A stretch of 64,000 nucleotides of DNA from Actinernus sp. WN-2022 (GCA_030867875.1 JAOWCC010000553.1:459001-523000); one strand, 5' to 3'. Counted from the stretch's first letter, positions 31,997-43,275 are shown. Made by a program: numbers and translations. Notes: generated by a model from the letters alone, not told the origin.

Positions 31997-33340
31997 ATGA
32001 AGTTTTTTTTATGTATTTGTAACAACCATGGATATAATGATCCTGATGATGGTCCAGTGAATGTGCCCCATTTTACAACTTCAAGGCTTCCTGGAATTCA
32101 CATAGCCAATGTGATTATAAGAGATGACATTCGCCAGTACACAACTACAGCCTCATTTTTCAAGTTGTTCTTCCCTCTGGCCATTATTTCACAAATTTGT
32201 GACTTCACAAATGAATATGCAAGAGTACAGAGGTGAAGATCTTATCCGAAAGCAGATGGTACATGGCCCTTCAAATATTGAGAGATTCTAGTCCTTCAAG
32301 TCACTGTACCATGGCATTTGGGCATCCTTGCAATAACTTACATTCAAGGCTACACCTGGCATGCTGAAGATTTGTGACCCAACTGCAGAGGGTGACAAAA
32401 TGCTCTATGAACATATGAAGACAGTATGCAAATCACTCTATCAACCAAGAGAACACTGTTCAAGGATGAAAGGAACTGAGAAATAAGGGACGTTTTGGCA
32501 TGAGAAAATACATACAGGACAAATCAGCAAAGTGGGGATTCAATCTTTGGGTGCTTGCCGAAGCTGTGACAGGTTACTGTTGACTTTTACATCTACACAG
32601 GCCAGACTGCAAGGAATCGACCTGAGCATGGCTTAGAATGTAATGAATTTATGGCAGCCTTTGTTTAGAAAAGGTTATAGATTTTATTTTATAATTTCTA
32701 CTGAATGACTTATTTGCAAATGCTGTTTTAGGATGTGGAACACTACTGCAGAATCGAAGTGGCTTTCCTGGAACAAGGGAGTTCAACATGCTGACATGTT
32801 GGAAGAGGGATGAGGAGGTACATTTACATGTAATTACAGTCCAATGGAAGGACAACAAAGTTGTGTCTCTAATGTCCACCTCCCACTCTGGCAATGCTTT
32901 CGGTTGTTGTCATCGCCAACTAAAGGAGAATGGTGTACATGTATTTTGCCGCCTCAGTATCAGGCAACCCACCAACCATTGCTGATTACAACAAATACAT
33001 GGGGGAGTTGACAAGTCTGATCAGCACATTGGAAAGTACAACTGCCTGAGAAAAACATTATATTCACATTGGAAGGGTAAAGTTTTGTTTTATTCAATAC
33101 ATGTAAATGCCATTGAATTAACTGAATAACTCATCTGTCAGCTTGGTGATGTTGAAGAGAGGAATGCTGTTCCACTGTCTCATGCCTGAGTACAGTAATG
33201 TGAAACGTAACTGTACGTTCCGCTGGTGGAGTCACAGACTAGAAAGGAAGTCATTTGTGAAGTGCAGCAGATGTGACACAAATCTTTGCAGGGTTCAAAG
33301 AAACCACTTGTCCACTCATCAGGATGAGTGCTAAATTACA
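31997..33340 (+). pseudogene. piggyBac-type transposase (PGBD4-like) pseudogene
   Basis: Pieces in order: 31997-32236 has VNVPHFTTSRLPGIHI and FFKLFFPLAIISQICDFTNE, the start of the piggyBac DDE domain. Around 32350-32470 is MLKICDPTAEGDKMLYEHMK. From 32510 comes AKWGF-type sequence, and near 32650-32720 a degenerate GYRFYFDNFYTS-type segment. 32788-32985 has LTCWKRDEEVHLHVITVQWK, DNKVVSLMSTSHSG. Then QIHGGVDKSDQHIGKYNCLR (the MGGVD acid motif, degenerate), and a Cys-rich C-terminal finger at 33230-33330 (CSRCDTNLC). Frameshifts and stops throughout. Intact relatives cut and paste at TTAA sites; it is unclear whether this lineage mobilised the TTAA element at 10.3 kb. Confidence 0.72.
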
Positions 33341-35103
33341 TTGGGCAAGCACTAGAAAATCGCACTTGACCATCACTGATCCCATTACTGCATGCAAGAT
33401 TTCCAAAGGGTAGACTTATTGCTTGAAACAAAAAAGTCACAGTATTTGGACAACTTATATTGAAGCTACATTTGTAAAACTTGAACTCATTTCACAGTAC
33501 AAGAGGTCGCCATCTTGCTGCTAGAGCCTTGAGTCAAATGACACCAAAGACATGGACACTGATTGGTTTTGACAAAAGTAATAGACAACCAATGATATAG
33601 TGTGTTCATAATCGTGCTGTTTCCATGGTAGGAAGATTAACGGAAACATTTTCTTCTCGATTGAAATGCAATCAGTACATCTGTGCTGGAATGGGATTTT
33701 ATTATTAGAAAACTAAGCAATCAGGTAAGAATTGGTTCCAGTGAAGAAGAAAGAAAGTCAAGTTGTCATACAATGACTTTAATGTTTGCAAAGCACCGGT
33801 TGAATGAATTTCATGGATTCATGATTGTTGCAGTGATTTATAAATCTGTTCTTTATCTCTTGACTGACTTCTAATTTCCAGTACAGAGATATTGAAACTG
33901 TGATTTCACGGAGAGACATTATCATACTTCACCTCTCCTGATACGGCTGAACCAAACTTTCATTTTCATGTCTTTGCATTTAAGTTTCAGCAGCTTAACT
34001 TTCTAAATGAAAGAGAGAGAAACAAATTCAAGTCTATCATTGTGCTTTCTTGGAGGTTTCAAAGCTTTGCGTAAGTTGAGAATGCCAGCCTACACTACTT
34101 CATATTACTACCTCACAACCTTTTATGAATATAATTTTTTAAACCAATAATACTGTAAATGAGACAATTAAACAAACGAAAGAGGATATTTCGTTCATAT
34201 CCAACACACATTAATTTACTTTAGTATTTTTCTTAATATCACTCACAAAAGGTTTAAACTTGTTTTTGAATTCATGTTGTCTTTATAAGGGATTAACTTT
34301 AACTTACTCTAGCAAAGTGAGAAATGGTTGGAATCATACCTTCCAATTATGCACAATTCTTTTCATGGAGGGGAATCTACATGTTTTTATTGAGAGGACA
34401 ATACTTTGTGAATCCTTAGAAAATGGTTGGGCAAGTGATAAGAGGATTCAGACAAGTATGGGTCTGGATTTGTTTTTCTAACCCTACTTTGTTTCAACAA
34501 GTACATTAACTGTCTGCTGCAGTATCACCAGTAAGTCTAATAATCTTTTGCCACTAGTTTCCTTGGGGTATTTACAGGTGTACATAATTTCGAGTGACTC
34601 AGTTGCATAAATTTGCAGTTCCCAATCAATTATTTGCTATGTGAATGATAATTTCCTAATTATCTGCTCTCGTAGGGTTTAAATATTACCAAATACATGT
34701 AGGTTTGATTAGTTGCCCTTGTTTGTCCAGAGTTTGAAATATTATAATATATTAGTTGTTACTATTCAAATCATAATATATTAGTGTTACTGTTCAATAG
34801 GTTATACAACCGAAGAAAATGTCAGAAATGTCTTTTTTCATAACTAATTCCTAGAATTGGAAAACGTTAAAAAAAAAAATTTATGATGCTAATTTTCAAT
34901 TGTTTTTCATTTCAATTTATGCCAATGTATTAAAAGAATATTACATGTATATAAGCTTTGAATTGAGATAAAGCTTTCTTTATTACTGTAAAAGCAGCCA
35001 CTTTTATAATATTTTGGCAGGGTTGCTTCTAAAGCAACAGTAGGACTACATTTGTAGGTGAATACATACATGTAGTTCACAGAATTATCTACTCTACCAC
35101 TAC
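33341..35103. other. Non-coding, AT-rich
   Basis: Short ORFs at 33683-33874 and 34260-34481 have no recognisable content. 34735-34800 holds a small direct repeat (TAATATATTAGT, TTACTATTCAA). No gene is supported. Confidence 0.4.
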
Positions 35104-35590
35104 AATGGGTGATACTAAATCACTGAGGAAAGAGAATAATAAATTAAAATAGCAGGTAGGTGCCTTTAACGGGGAAATTGAGAAGTCACTTATCTACCAA
35201 AGCCAAAGGCAGAACAAAACAAACCCGGAAGCAAACATGCTTCTTTACAGTGGACTAAAAAGAGAATCAGCCAAAATGTTGCCAAAGTCGGAAAGAAGGT
35301 GGACAGCAATTGCAAAGCCATAACCGATCTGGAGAAGTACAGCTCTCAGTACGCTATCAAAATACTTGGTATAACAGGACTAAAGGAAACTGAATCGGCA
35401 AGACAGAATATCTTTGTCTTTACCTTTTCAAAAAGATGGGAGCCACAAATATATCCCTTGGTGATTGACATGGCTCACAGTGCTGTATAGAGATAGAGAA
35501 GAGACTACCAGAGCTTGCCGACTGAGGCCAACTATTTGTAAATTTATTAGAAGACTGGCAAGAGAAGAGATGGCTTATCATTGAGAGATT
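35104..35590 (+). pseudogene. LINE ORF1 fragment
   Basis: Starting near ATG 35107 (MGDTKSLRKENNKLK) and after frame changes, 35299-35490 reads CKAITDLEKYSSQYAIKILG then TGLKETESARQNIFVF and YPLVIDMAHSAV. The order (coiled coil, an E-K-Y-S/R..I-x-I-x-G-I strand, a decayed D-I-A-H-R motif) is that of the RRM-like core of L1/L2-type ORF1. Flanking ORF2 is absent. Confidence 0.5.
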
Positions 35591-36168
35591 ACCAACTACA
35601 TGTATAAGTCTACATGTATGTGTGTTCTTGCCCCTGCCTCAAATAGTACTGTACTTTTAAGCTAATTGTGGGCCAGCAAGTAGTTCTACTGTAATGGTAG
35701 GAAATATTTATAAAAGTTCCTATTGGAAGTTTACGACTCCAGTCAAACATATTTTTTAATATTTAGAATCACACGAAAATGAAACATTTTAGAATGACAA
35801 ATTCCACTTAATTTTGCTATCTCGTGTCAATATTTAGGGAATTTGTTGTTCTACATGTACATTTGTACATGTACAAAGTTTGATTTTAGAGTAATCCTCA
35901 ATAACAAAAAATAAGGTTGTTGTTGTAAATTACAGACCACCATTTTCAAAATAATATTAGTGCTAGTGTTCATTTCTCATATCCTGAAGACGACTAAAAT
36001 TTATAATGGCAGGCCACACAAAAAAAGATTTCCACTCAGTTTTTGGATCTCTGGGGTCATTTATACTTATCTTTAGTTCAAAAAGCCATGCTTGATCGTG
36101 CACCAAGATCAATTTTCGTTCCCGATTTCTTAAAAGTACTCCTGACCTAGAGAAAGTGCCGAAGCTAG
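35591..36168. other. Non-coding
   Basis: No feature apart from several TACATGTA octamers, including an overlapping palindrome at about 35853-35875. Confidence 0.4.
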
Positions 36169-36262
36169 AACGTCAAGTATGGTTCGAAATGTGACATGGG
36201 AAGTACAGTCACTGTTAAATACAGACATGAGATGCTGGATGCAGACATTATGGCCTTGGATG
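36169..36262 (+). CDS. BEN-domain gene, upstream exon
   Basis: Between an acceptor (GAAGCTAG at 36161-36168) and a donor (G/GTAAGT at 36263), the frame reads NVKYGSKCDMGSTVTVKYRH then EMLDADIMALD. It ends one base into a codon that is completed exactly by the next exon (36430). The pattern V-K-Y..L-D-A-D-I resembles the short barrel-like lead found before BEN domains in cnidarian proteins. The true first exon and start codon are not identified. Confidence 0.5.
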
Positions 36263-36429
36263 GTAAGTTATTATGTTTTGCTTTTCTATAAATTATGATG
36301 ATATATTTTATCTGCCTGATTACTAACGAGCAGATAATTTTCTTTGAAAGGCGACCAATCTACTGTCTAAAAGAAATGGTAACCAAATTAGTGTACGCTA
36401 ACTGGGTCTTGTCCTGTGGTTACTTTTAG

Positions 36430-36587
36430 ATGATCCACCAGTACTAAGAAGGAAAGAACAAGATATCCTAAGTGACCCGAAATATCAGGAAGTCTTGATG
36501 GAGAACAGAAAGAAAATGTCCCAGAAAAAGAGGACCAAATCTGTAAGGAGCGAACCAAAACCAAAGAAAGGGAAGAAGTGTGAGGAG
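36430..36587 (+). CDS. BEN-domain gene, middle exon
   Basis: Bounded by TACTTTTAG and GAGGAG/GTAAGT, both consensus splice sites. With one base carried from the previous exon it reads DDPPVLRRKEQDILSDPKYQ, EVLMENRKKMSQKKR and a Lys-rich tail to CEE, in phase 0 at the donor. The lysine-rich run is a likely nuclear localisation signal. The 167-bp intron before it is gt-ag. Confidence 0.55.
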
Positions 36588-36831
36588 GTAAGTGCTGGTC
36601 CAGTTTAAGGCTCTGGTTTACGTTAAATACAAAGTGTATTTTTTCAGTTGTTCAATACATGTACATGTAGTTGTAGATGGAGTGTTTTGCCAGCACTGTG
36701 TTAGCTACTTTTGTATACAGTCAATTCCAAATAAGTTTGACAATTGGGTTCCCAAGTTCCCAAGTTTGACAATTGGGTTCCATTGTATCAAACCATGTAG
36801 AAGAGGTTGTATCTGAGAAACTACCGAGACA

Positions 36832-37551
36832 GCCCGGCTGGTTTCTGCCTTGCCAGACCATGTGGAAGAGGATGGATTTGGGTTAGAGTATGACTACCCC
36901 AGTTTAGAAGATTTCAGCCTGCCAGAAATCCTGCTAGACTTGGAGAATAAATCCACAGAAGAGCTAAAGAACCTTTTGTTAGAAGTAAGAGAGCACCAAA
37001 GTGTAATGTTAAGAAATCAAAGGAGGCTTTTGGAGCAGAATGACGAAATATTACGTATTTTTAGGAGTTTTGTAAATTTAGTGCCATCAGTGACGCCATT
37101 TACAACTGTCACGCCACTTAGAACTGCTATGCCATCAGTCACACCGCTTGCTGCTCCATCAGTTATGCCGCTTAGAACTGCTATGCCATCCGTTACGCCG
37201 CTCAGAACTGCCACACCAGAGCGACAGAATTTACCACTGCCACCAATAACTGCAAATTGCCTTATGCCCAGTAAACTTTATTAACTTAAACTTCAGTCTA
37301 CCTCAATGAAACTTTTTTCCATTAATTGCTTAAGAAAAGTATTCTCAGATGCAGAGTTATATGGAAGGAATGTCACAGGAGTAAGAAATAAACAACCTGT
37401 TGATCCCACAAGGATAACAATGATTCAAAGGTATGTGTTTAAGATGTACCCAACAGCTCCCGTGGATCAGTCAACAGCATGGAGTCATTGTAGAAAAGCA
37501 ATAGATGAGTACATTCGAAGACCGGTAAAACACACCCTTCGAATGGTTTAG
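36832..37551 (+). pseudogene. BEN-domain gene, last exon, with in-frame stop
   Basis: Open to TAA 37282-37284 and then, in the same frame, to TAG 37551. The first part has an acidic lead, a predicted coiled coil (LENKSTEELKNLLLEVREHQ then RNQRRLLEQNDEILRIF), and Thr/Pro repeats (SVTPLRTAMPSVTPL, three imperfect copies at 37085-37215). After the stop, FSINCLRKVFSDAELYGRNV, QPVDPTRITMIQRYVFKMYP and AWSHCRKAIDEYIRR form a BEN domain, a DNA- or chromatin-binding module. The single TAA would remove the BEN domain. The acceptor joining it to the middle exon cannot be fixed in phase, so either an exon boundary is missed or the gene is dead. Alternatively the stop is a sequencing error. Confidence 0.6.
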
Positions 37552-37757
37552 TTATAATTTCTGACCAAACACTATTACAAAAAAAAAAATTATTAAGAAA
37601 AAAACTCTAAAATGTTGTCTATTTTCATTATTGTTTAGCAAAACTACAGGTATACATGTAACTTTTTTTTTTAAAAAAAGGCCAAATTTTTTTTTCAAAA
37701 TTTTGATCATTCTAATGAAATGATGTGGTTGATGGCTTGATAATAATTCATTCATTC
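37552..37757. other. Homopolymer-rich spacer
   Basis: A- and T-runs (for example at 37578, 37664 and 37688) between the BEN gene and the Penelope-like element. No gene. Confidence 0.4.
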
Positions 37758-38992
37758 TAAAACTTGCTGTAACTTATATAACAACTTATTCTGGTGAATT
37801 TTACAAGCAGACTAACGGCATAGCTATGGGCACTAAAATAGGCCCCAGTTATGCTAACCTTTTTGTTAGTTATGTAGAGGAACAAACTTTTGATCAGTAC
37901 GACAGTCCTACGCCTGATTTTTTCGGTCGTTACATCGATGACTGCATCGGTGCAACTTCTTCTAGTAAACGGGATCTAGAACGGTTTATTGATTTTGTTA
38001 ACAACTTTCATCCGGCTCTCGACTTCACATGGGAGATTTCAGATGTTTCTATCACTTTTTTGGATGTCAATGTTTCTGTTAGCGGCAATAGTTTAACCAC
38101 TACTGTTCATTACAAGCCAACTGATTCGCACAGTTATTTATTGTTTTCATCTTCTCATCCTACACATGTTAAAACCTCTATCCCATATTCTCAATTCCTT
38201 AGGCTTCGCCGTTTGTGCAGCGATGAATCCGACTTCTATTCAAAGTCCGAGGAGATGCACCAGTTCTTTGTCGAGCGCGGTTATCCTAACGCTGTTGTGA
38301 CAACTGCATTGAACCGCGCCCGCGACATCGACAGAAGCACAGCTCTGCTACCGTCCAAACCTAAGACTGAAGATAGGATTCCGTTTCCATTGACTTACCA
38401 TCCGTCTAATCTGTCTATCAAGAAAATTATCCAGAGGAACTTTAAGATTTTACAGAGTGATCCAGAGACCGCCTCTATTTTCCCGCAGCCTCCTCTCATT
38501 TCTTTCAAACGTGATAAGAATCTCCGTGATTCCCTAGTCAAAGGATCACTACAACCCGATCTTCAACCAGGCACTTTTAAATGTTCTAGGACACGATGCA
38601 ATACCTGTGCTTACACTAAACCTACGACATCTATTTCAGGACCGAAAAGCTCTCTTAAAGTCAGTGATCATTTTGATTGTACTTCCAGTAATGTCATTTA
38701 TTGCATCACCTGCACACTTTGTAACAAACTCTACATCGGAGAAACAGGGCGAAGATTAGGAGATCGATTCCGCGAACACTTGCTAGATGTTAGAACTAAC
38801 AGCAAGGATCTCGCCAAACCTGTAGCTCGTCACTTTAACCTTCCTGGTCATTGCATTGATCACATCACTATATGCGGCATTTCTCTGCATCAAGGTACTA
38901 CCGACACTCGTAAACGCAAAGAACAGAACTTTATTTTCAAATTAGGAACTTTGTCACCTCACGGTATTAATGAACGCTTTTCGTTCATTTAA
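37758..38992 (+). CDS. Penelope-like element RT (C-terminal) plus GIY-YIG ORF
   Basis: Open from about 37758 to TAA 38992; the ATG at 37826 is internal, because upstream codons still encode RT (ILKLAVTYITTYSGEFYKQT). RT motifs: NGIAMGTKIGPSYANLFV, then FGRYIDDCIG with the two catalytic Asp (YIDD), and SDVSITFLDVNVSVSGNSL. A linker with LRRLCSDESDFYSKSEEM and CNTCAYTK precedes the GIY-YIG endonuclease (VIYCITCTLCNKLYIGETGR, GDRFREH), which ends KRKEQNFIFKLGTLSPHGIN. About 410 codons without a stop is remarkable in this window. The RT N-terminal half is missing, so the copy is 5'-truncated, but the nuclease looks intact. It belongs to a different lineage from the YRDD element at 9.4-11 kb. Confidence 0.9.
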
Positions 38993-39022
38993 TTTCAGAA
39001 TTCACGTATTCACTCACACTTA

Positions 39023-39150
39023 GATCAGCATGTTTCCTTTGATCACAATTGATCCGAGCACATGTTTCCTTAGCGGTAATCATGCATTGGCGCAATTTCC
39101 TTTGATCCCAATTGATCCGAGTACATGTTTCCTCAGCGGTAAGCATGCAC
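39023..39150 (+). repeat. 64-bp tandem duplication in Penelope-like 3' region
   Basis: TTTCCTTTGATC, CAATTGATCCGAG, ACATGTTTCCT, AGCGGTAA and CATGCA occur in two consecutive units starting near 39032 and 39097. Confidence 0.8.
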
Positions 39151-39191
39151 TCGACACTATAAACCGTTTCCCCACCCACAATTCCCTCTTT

Positions 39192-39228
39192 TGCTCTGAC
39201 GAAGGGCTAGCGCTCGAAACGTCAGCTG
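39192..39228 (+). ncRNA. Hammerhead-ribozyme-like motif with intact core
   Basis: GCT, then CTGACGA, a stem GGGC-TAGC-GCTC (one G-U pair), then GAAACGTC and AGC. All invariant hammerhead positions (CUGANGA, GAAA, GUC cleavage triplet) are present; stem I GCT/AGC is three pairs and stem III is minimal. It lies 200 bp downstream of the Penelope-like ORF on the same strand, where such elements carry hammerheads in their terminal repeat. Minimal stem III types often act as dimers, so single-copy activity may be low. An alternative fold pairs CTGACG with CGTCAG. Confidence 0.6.
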
Positions 39229-39351
39229 CTACTCGCTTTCCACGGCGGTTAGCATACCTCAATCGACTTTAGTTGATTACATACCATTGTTTATCTTCCC
39301 CGCCGACGCAGACCAAAACTAGTTTTTACAGGAACTAGTTGCCTATCTTAT

Positions 39352-40253
39352 ATAACAAGAGGCTGGGTACAGCCTTAACTCGGGCTGTATACACATAATC
39401 GTCACCATTTTTTTTTCTACATTCTTACAGTAAATCTTAAAAGTAGTGAGTAAAACTTTAAATATTATCACTACTGTTCTTTCCACAGTCATGTTAATTG
39501 TATTTGTGGTCAATTCGTGGTCAATTCGTGTGCCTCTGTGAACGTTATCTGCTGTGTTCATTAACTGAGATGCATGTTGGTTATCTCTAATTAAAAGCTT
39601 TACCTTCATTCACAAAACTTCAGTCTGCTCACTATTATATTACAGAGCCATAAAGGAAACTGTTCGAAGCCTTTCTCGAACCAAAACCGCGCTTGTGAGA
39701 GGATTCTCGTTTAACAGCTCTAACGAAAGTTAAGCATGAGCCAATAATCTTGTCACTCGTGGTCTAGCGGTTACTGTTTGGGTAGGATTGTGTCAGTCGT
39801 TCTATAAATCTTAGCTTCCTGGGTTTCGATTCCTACTCTGAGCGCAGTGAATTCTATTTTTCAAGTAGAGGCTCCCCACTTCGCGTGCGCATCCCAAATT
39901 ATTCATAGTTAACAAAGGGAGTTTTTTGATGCAATCTTTGAGGTTGTTACACCGAGGTAAAGCCCCTATTTTACAGCTCTCTACTTACAACATCTAGGCA
40001 CCTGACAAAGGCTAGTTTGGCTAGCCGACATATAGTACGTTTAACACTAAACACATTGTTTCAGCTTTGCTATAGTCCTCTGACAGGATAGAGTAAAAAC
40101 TCTATCCGCAGTCTGTGGCTTCCGGTTGACCTTTTCGAAATTATGCGGAGCCAGGGTGGCGCGGTGTTCAAGTATACCTCGACTTGGAAAATAAAAATAA
40201 AAATAAGCATTTGCGATTTAAGACTCGGGCCTGCCCACAGGCAGCCCGAGTAA
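39352..40253 (+). mobile_element. Family H, copy B (0.9 kb, subfamily II)
   Basis: The left end is ACAAGAGGCTGGGTACAGCC (hairpin GGCTG/CAGCC), then TTAACTCGGGC. The right end is a hairpin CTGCC/GGCAG, then CCCGAGTAAT. It starts directly after the Penelope-like 3' region. Long stretches match copy C (GGTTATCTCTAATTAAAAGC, CTTCAGTCTGCTCA, GAAGCCTTTCTCGAACCAAA, CCGCAGTCTGTGGCTTCCGG). Confidence 0.6.
39752..39852 (+). repeat. tRNA-like SINE segment within copy B
   Basis: TGGTCTAGCGGTTA resembles a pol III A box, and GGGTTTCGATTCCTACTC a B box, about 60 bases apart. It does not fold as a complete tRNA gene. Probably a tRNA-derived SINE piece or an ancestral promoter of the element. Confidence 0.4.
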
Positions 40254-40544
40254 TTAAATGTATTGGTTGAATAAAATTATATTGGTAGCATGAAATGACT
40301 CGGTGTAAAATGTTTGCTGAGCAGAGGCCGATCAGAACTACCGCTGATACATGTAGCACAATTGAATGCTAACACAGCATTTATTTTCATGTCACACTTC
40401 AAGCCTCAAGAAAACAAAAACATTGTTGCTGTGACATACTAATTGCTTAATTAACCTTTCGACTACCGACTGTTTGATTGACATAAAGGCTCATTTTCAA
40501 CTTTTATGTGCACCAACCATGCCCAGATGCGAATGAATACCTAA
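40254..40544. other. No recognisable gene
   Basis: Flank of copy B, leading into a tandem array. Confidence 0.4.
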
Positions 40545-41045
40545 TAAACTTTTGCCGTCCATCGCATTAGCGTTTGCTGTAGAATAAACAGACAAGACGC
40601 AGGCTTAAAGTATGAAATGAAAATTAACTTTTGCCGGCAGTATTATCGTTTGCTATAGAATAAACAGACAAAGACGCTGCATGGCTTGAAAGTATGAAAT
40701 GAAACTAAACTTTTTGCTGGCAGTATTAGTGTTTGCTGGCAGTATTAGTGTTTGCTATGAAATAAACAGACAAGACGCTGGCTTAAAGTGTGAAACGAAA
40801 ATAAACTGCTAAATCTTGAAAAGTTTCAGTGCTTCAAGCACTTGTTGTGTTAAGTTTCATCACACAGTGGGCCACGTTGTAATAAATAAACAATTCAACA
40901 GTGTCTGTTGAAGTGTGCCAAATGAAAATAGACTCTAGCGGATTGCTAAATCTTGAAAAGTTCAGTGCATGAAGCGCCGCTTGTCGTGTTAAAGTTTCAT
41001 CATACGGGCCATGTTGTAATAAAATCAATAAACAGACAGTGTTTA
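40545..41045 (+). repeat. Tandem arrays of about 90 bp and about 120 bp
   Basis: Three units of about 90 bp at 40545-40800 share GTTTGCTRTAGAATAAACAG-like phrases and GACGCTGGCTTAAAG. Two longer units at about 40800-40915 and 40928-41045 share CTAAATCTTGAAAAG, TTAAGTTTCATCA and the GGCCACGTTGTAATAAA family. Related sequence resumes at 42930-42990, on the far side of copy D. Confidence 0.75.
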
Positions 41046-42885
41046 TTACTCGGGCTGCCTGTGGCAGCAACGAGTCTTAAAATGCAAGTCGTTATTTTTT
41101 TATATATATTTTTATTCCGTGTAGCACGCGGTCTGCACATGTGTTAAAGGTCAAATTCACACCAATCAGATTGCACTGTGCTGGTCACGCAACAATCGCC
41201 AGGTTAATTTATTTACATAATTGAATACAGTAAAATCAAGATGGCGAAAGACCCGCAAGGAACTTTCTCTCTAATTTGGAGTCTCCTCTCTCAAATGTAA
41301 GCCAGTTTAATGTTTTATTTAACTTCACTCGTGCGAAAGCCTTCCAACAGGCTCAGGATATTTCAACTGGCGCTATTGACGTAGCCAAAGATCCGCGTTT
41401 TTTACCCAGATGGCCAGTGATTTTATATACGACACGTACGACGACCTGAAGCCAGTGAACTGGGGTCAGGATCCGGAAAGCTAAAATTCGTAGAAATAGA
41501 TATTGGAATCTATAAGCCATCGGCTCGCTGGGCTGCATTTAAAACATCCAAGGAAAACATACATGTACATGTATTATTTTGGGTGAAGGCACTTCAAGAC
41601 CAATATTACGAGTCTCTTAAAAACTGTCAGAGATTTAAATTTACCGTAAGTTGGATCAGAGAGTATTGAGATCAAGTTATTTCGTTCCAGCGAGGATATT
41701 GACCTAGCGGAAATGGTACAAGCTGTCGAAGGATTTTACTTATAATCATCCACGTCTACTTAACAACAGGAATAGTTTTGTGCCAAGGCATGGGCAAAGA
41801 TTGAGTTTCCCAGATTACAGATGAAAGTAGAGAACTTAATGAATGAAGAAACAGAGGTCACGCGCGACATGCTTGAGAACATGAACATACACTGTATTCA
41901 ACACTTTATATTATACTAAGAAAACAAAACAAATTACAGAGCCTGCAAGTTCACAAGTCAATGAAAAACCCTAAGAGCCTGTAGTTTTGGATCAACATAT
42001 CCTTGAAACTCCAAAAGCAACATACAATGTACACATGAGTCAAATTCAAACCGGAAGAGACAGAATTCTTTAGATTATTCACGAGGATAAATTTGTTAGC
42101 CCGCAATAAGAACTCTCTCGCTGCTTAAATGACCTTGATTTGTAACATGGAGGCTGACTGAACTGATATGCGTAATGAATTCTTACTCTCGTCACATCAA
42201 ATCGAAACTCAGTCATTTGGAAGACAAATTAGTGCAGCAAGATAATACATACAAGACCGAAATCAAGATGCTGTCATCGCATATTATTGACCTAGAAGTT
42301 GAAAATGGCGAGTTGAAAGCGGATATAATAAAGCTGAGATCCGACTTTCAAACTTTAAAAACAAAATCAAGAATACAAAAAAGAAGACAATGAAAGACCA
42401 AGGTCTCCAGTGTTCCGAGACTACCCAACCTACTGAAGCTTATCAGTTTGTTCAAGAGCCATCTTTCTTACATGACAACCCGATCCCTATTCATCAGAAT
42501 ACATTTTCTGTGCTAAATGACGAGAGTTTACAATCACCTGACCGACAACTCACTACTAAAGAAAGGGACCATGAAGTACGGTAGTACGGTTAATTCTTGG
42601 GTTCAAAACAATGAATATATGCCTACTCAAATGCAGTGTGTTAAACGAATAAGTAGTGTTTAAATTAAAAGGTCAACATACGAGAATAACAAAACTATTA
42701 AATTACATATATACTAGAGGAGCAGAGAATGAAAGTCACCGTGCTACCGGCCACTAAAGACTGCTAAATTCAGATAATAATTCTTCCCTTTGGTTATTAC
42801 TAAGAGGATTTCAAATGAAAGTGTATTGCATCTTCAATCTCATGTGGCCCGAGTGAAAGCCCAGATGGGCTCTTGTTTGAATAAA
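41046..42885 (-). mobile_element. Family H, copy D (1.8 kb, inverted)
   Basis: Read on the minus strand it begins ACAAGAGCCCATCTGGGCTT with CACTCGGGC and ends GCTGCC-ACA-GGCAGC, CCCGAGTAAT. It is about nine-tenths identical by eye to copy A at both ends (41046-41370 and 42710-42885). It sits inside a tandem array whose unit continues beyond the right boundary, confirming that it is an insertion. Confidence 0.65.
42175..42584 (+). pseudogene. Coiled-coil coding remnant inside copy D
   Basis: The first frame (42175-42393) is a heptad-rich coil (KLSHLEDKLVQQDNTYKTEI, LEVENGELKADIIKLRSDF). After a stop and shift the next (42390-42584) is polar and contains NTFSVLNDESLQSPDRQ. This resembles LINE or DIRS ORF1-type accessory proteins, but no clear family emerges. 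It runs opposite to copy D's orientation and may be independently inserted or carried cargo. Confidence 0.3.
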
Positions 42886-43027
42886 GATCATGCAGTTAAA
42901 TGAAAGTAAACCAGCTATGATATTATCAGACTCACAGTTCAGTCTTGAAAAGTTTCAGTACATGAAGCGTTTATCCTGTTGAAGCAGTTTAAACACACAA
43001 ACGAACGTCATGGAAACTTGAATTCGA

Positions 43028-43195
43028 ACAATAAACTGCATAACAAAGTAAAACTACATGCATGTGCATGTAATACACTCGTGTAGTACACACATGCAGT
43101 TACACTCAAATGAGTGTAGTACACGCATGTACTACATTGTACAAGCGGAAAACGCGCATGTAGATGTTAACATACTTCTGGGCAGTACTGTACCA
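43028..43195 (+). mobile_element. Right-end fragment of element E2 family
   Basis: It matches 52018-52174: AATAAACTGCATAACAAA, palindromic GTGTAGTACACGCATGTA-type repeats, then TGTTAACATACTTCTGGGCA and GTACTG at the end, followed by TA. The terminal repeat differs from E2 at a few bases. Only about 170 bp remains; the left end is missing. Confidence 0.7.
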
Positions 43196-43275
43196 TACCA
43201 GCACCAAATAGTTATTTTATTTTCTGTCAAAGGAACAAAAACTTGCACGTAGTGATCACTGCTTCCCTCGGAGGT

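Noticed and set aside
39343..39609. Minus-strand ORF sharing MCIQPELRL with one at 56795-57058 as a gene family
   Set aside because: The shared peptide is just the translated hairpin end of family H in copies B and C; the LINE-like part at 57 kb belongs to a different element.
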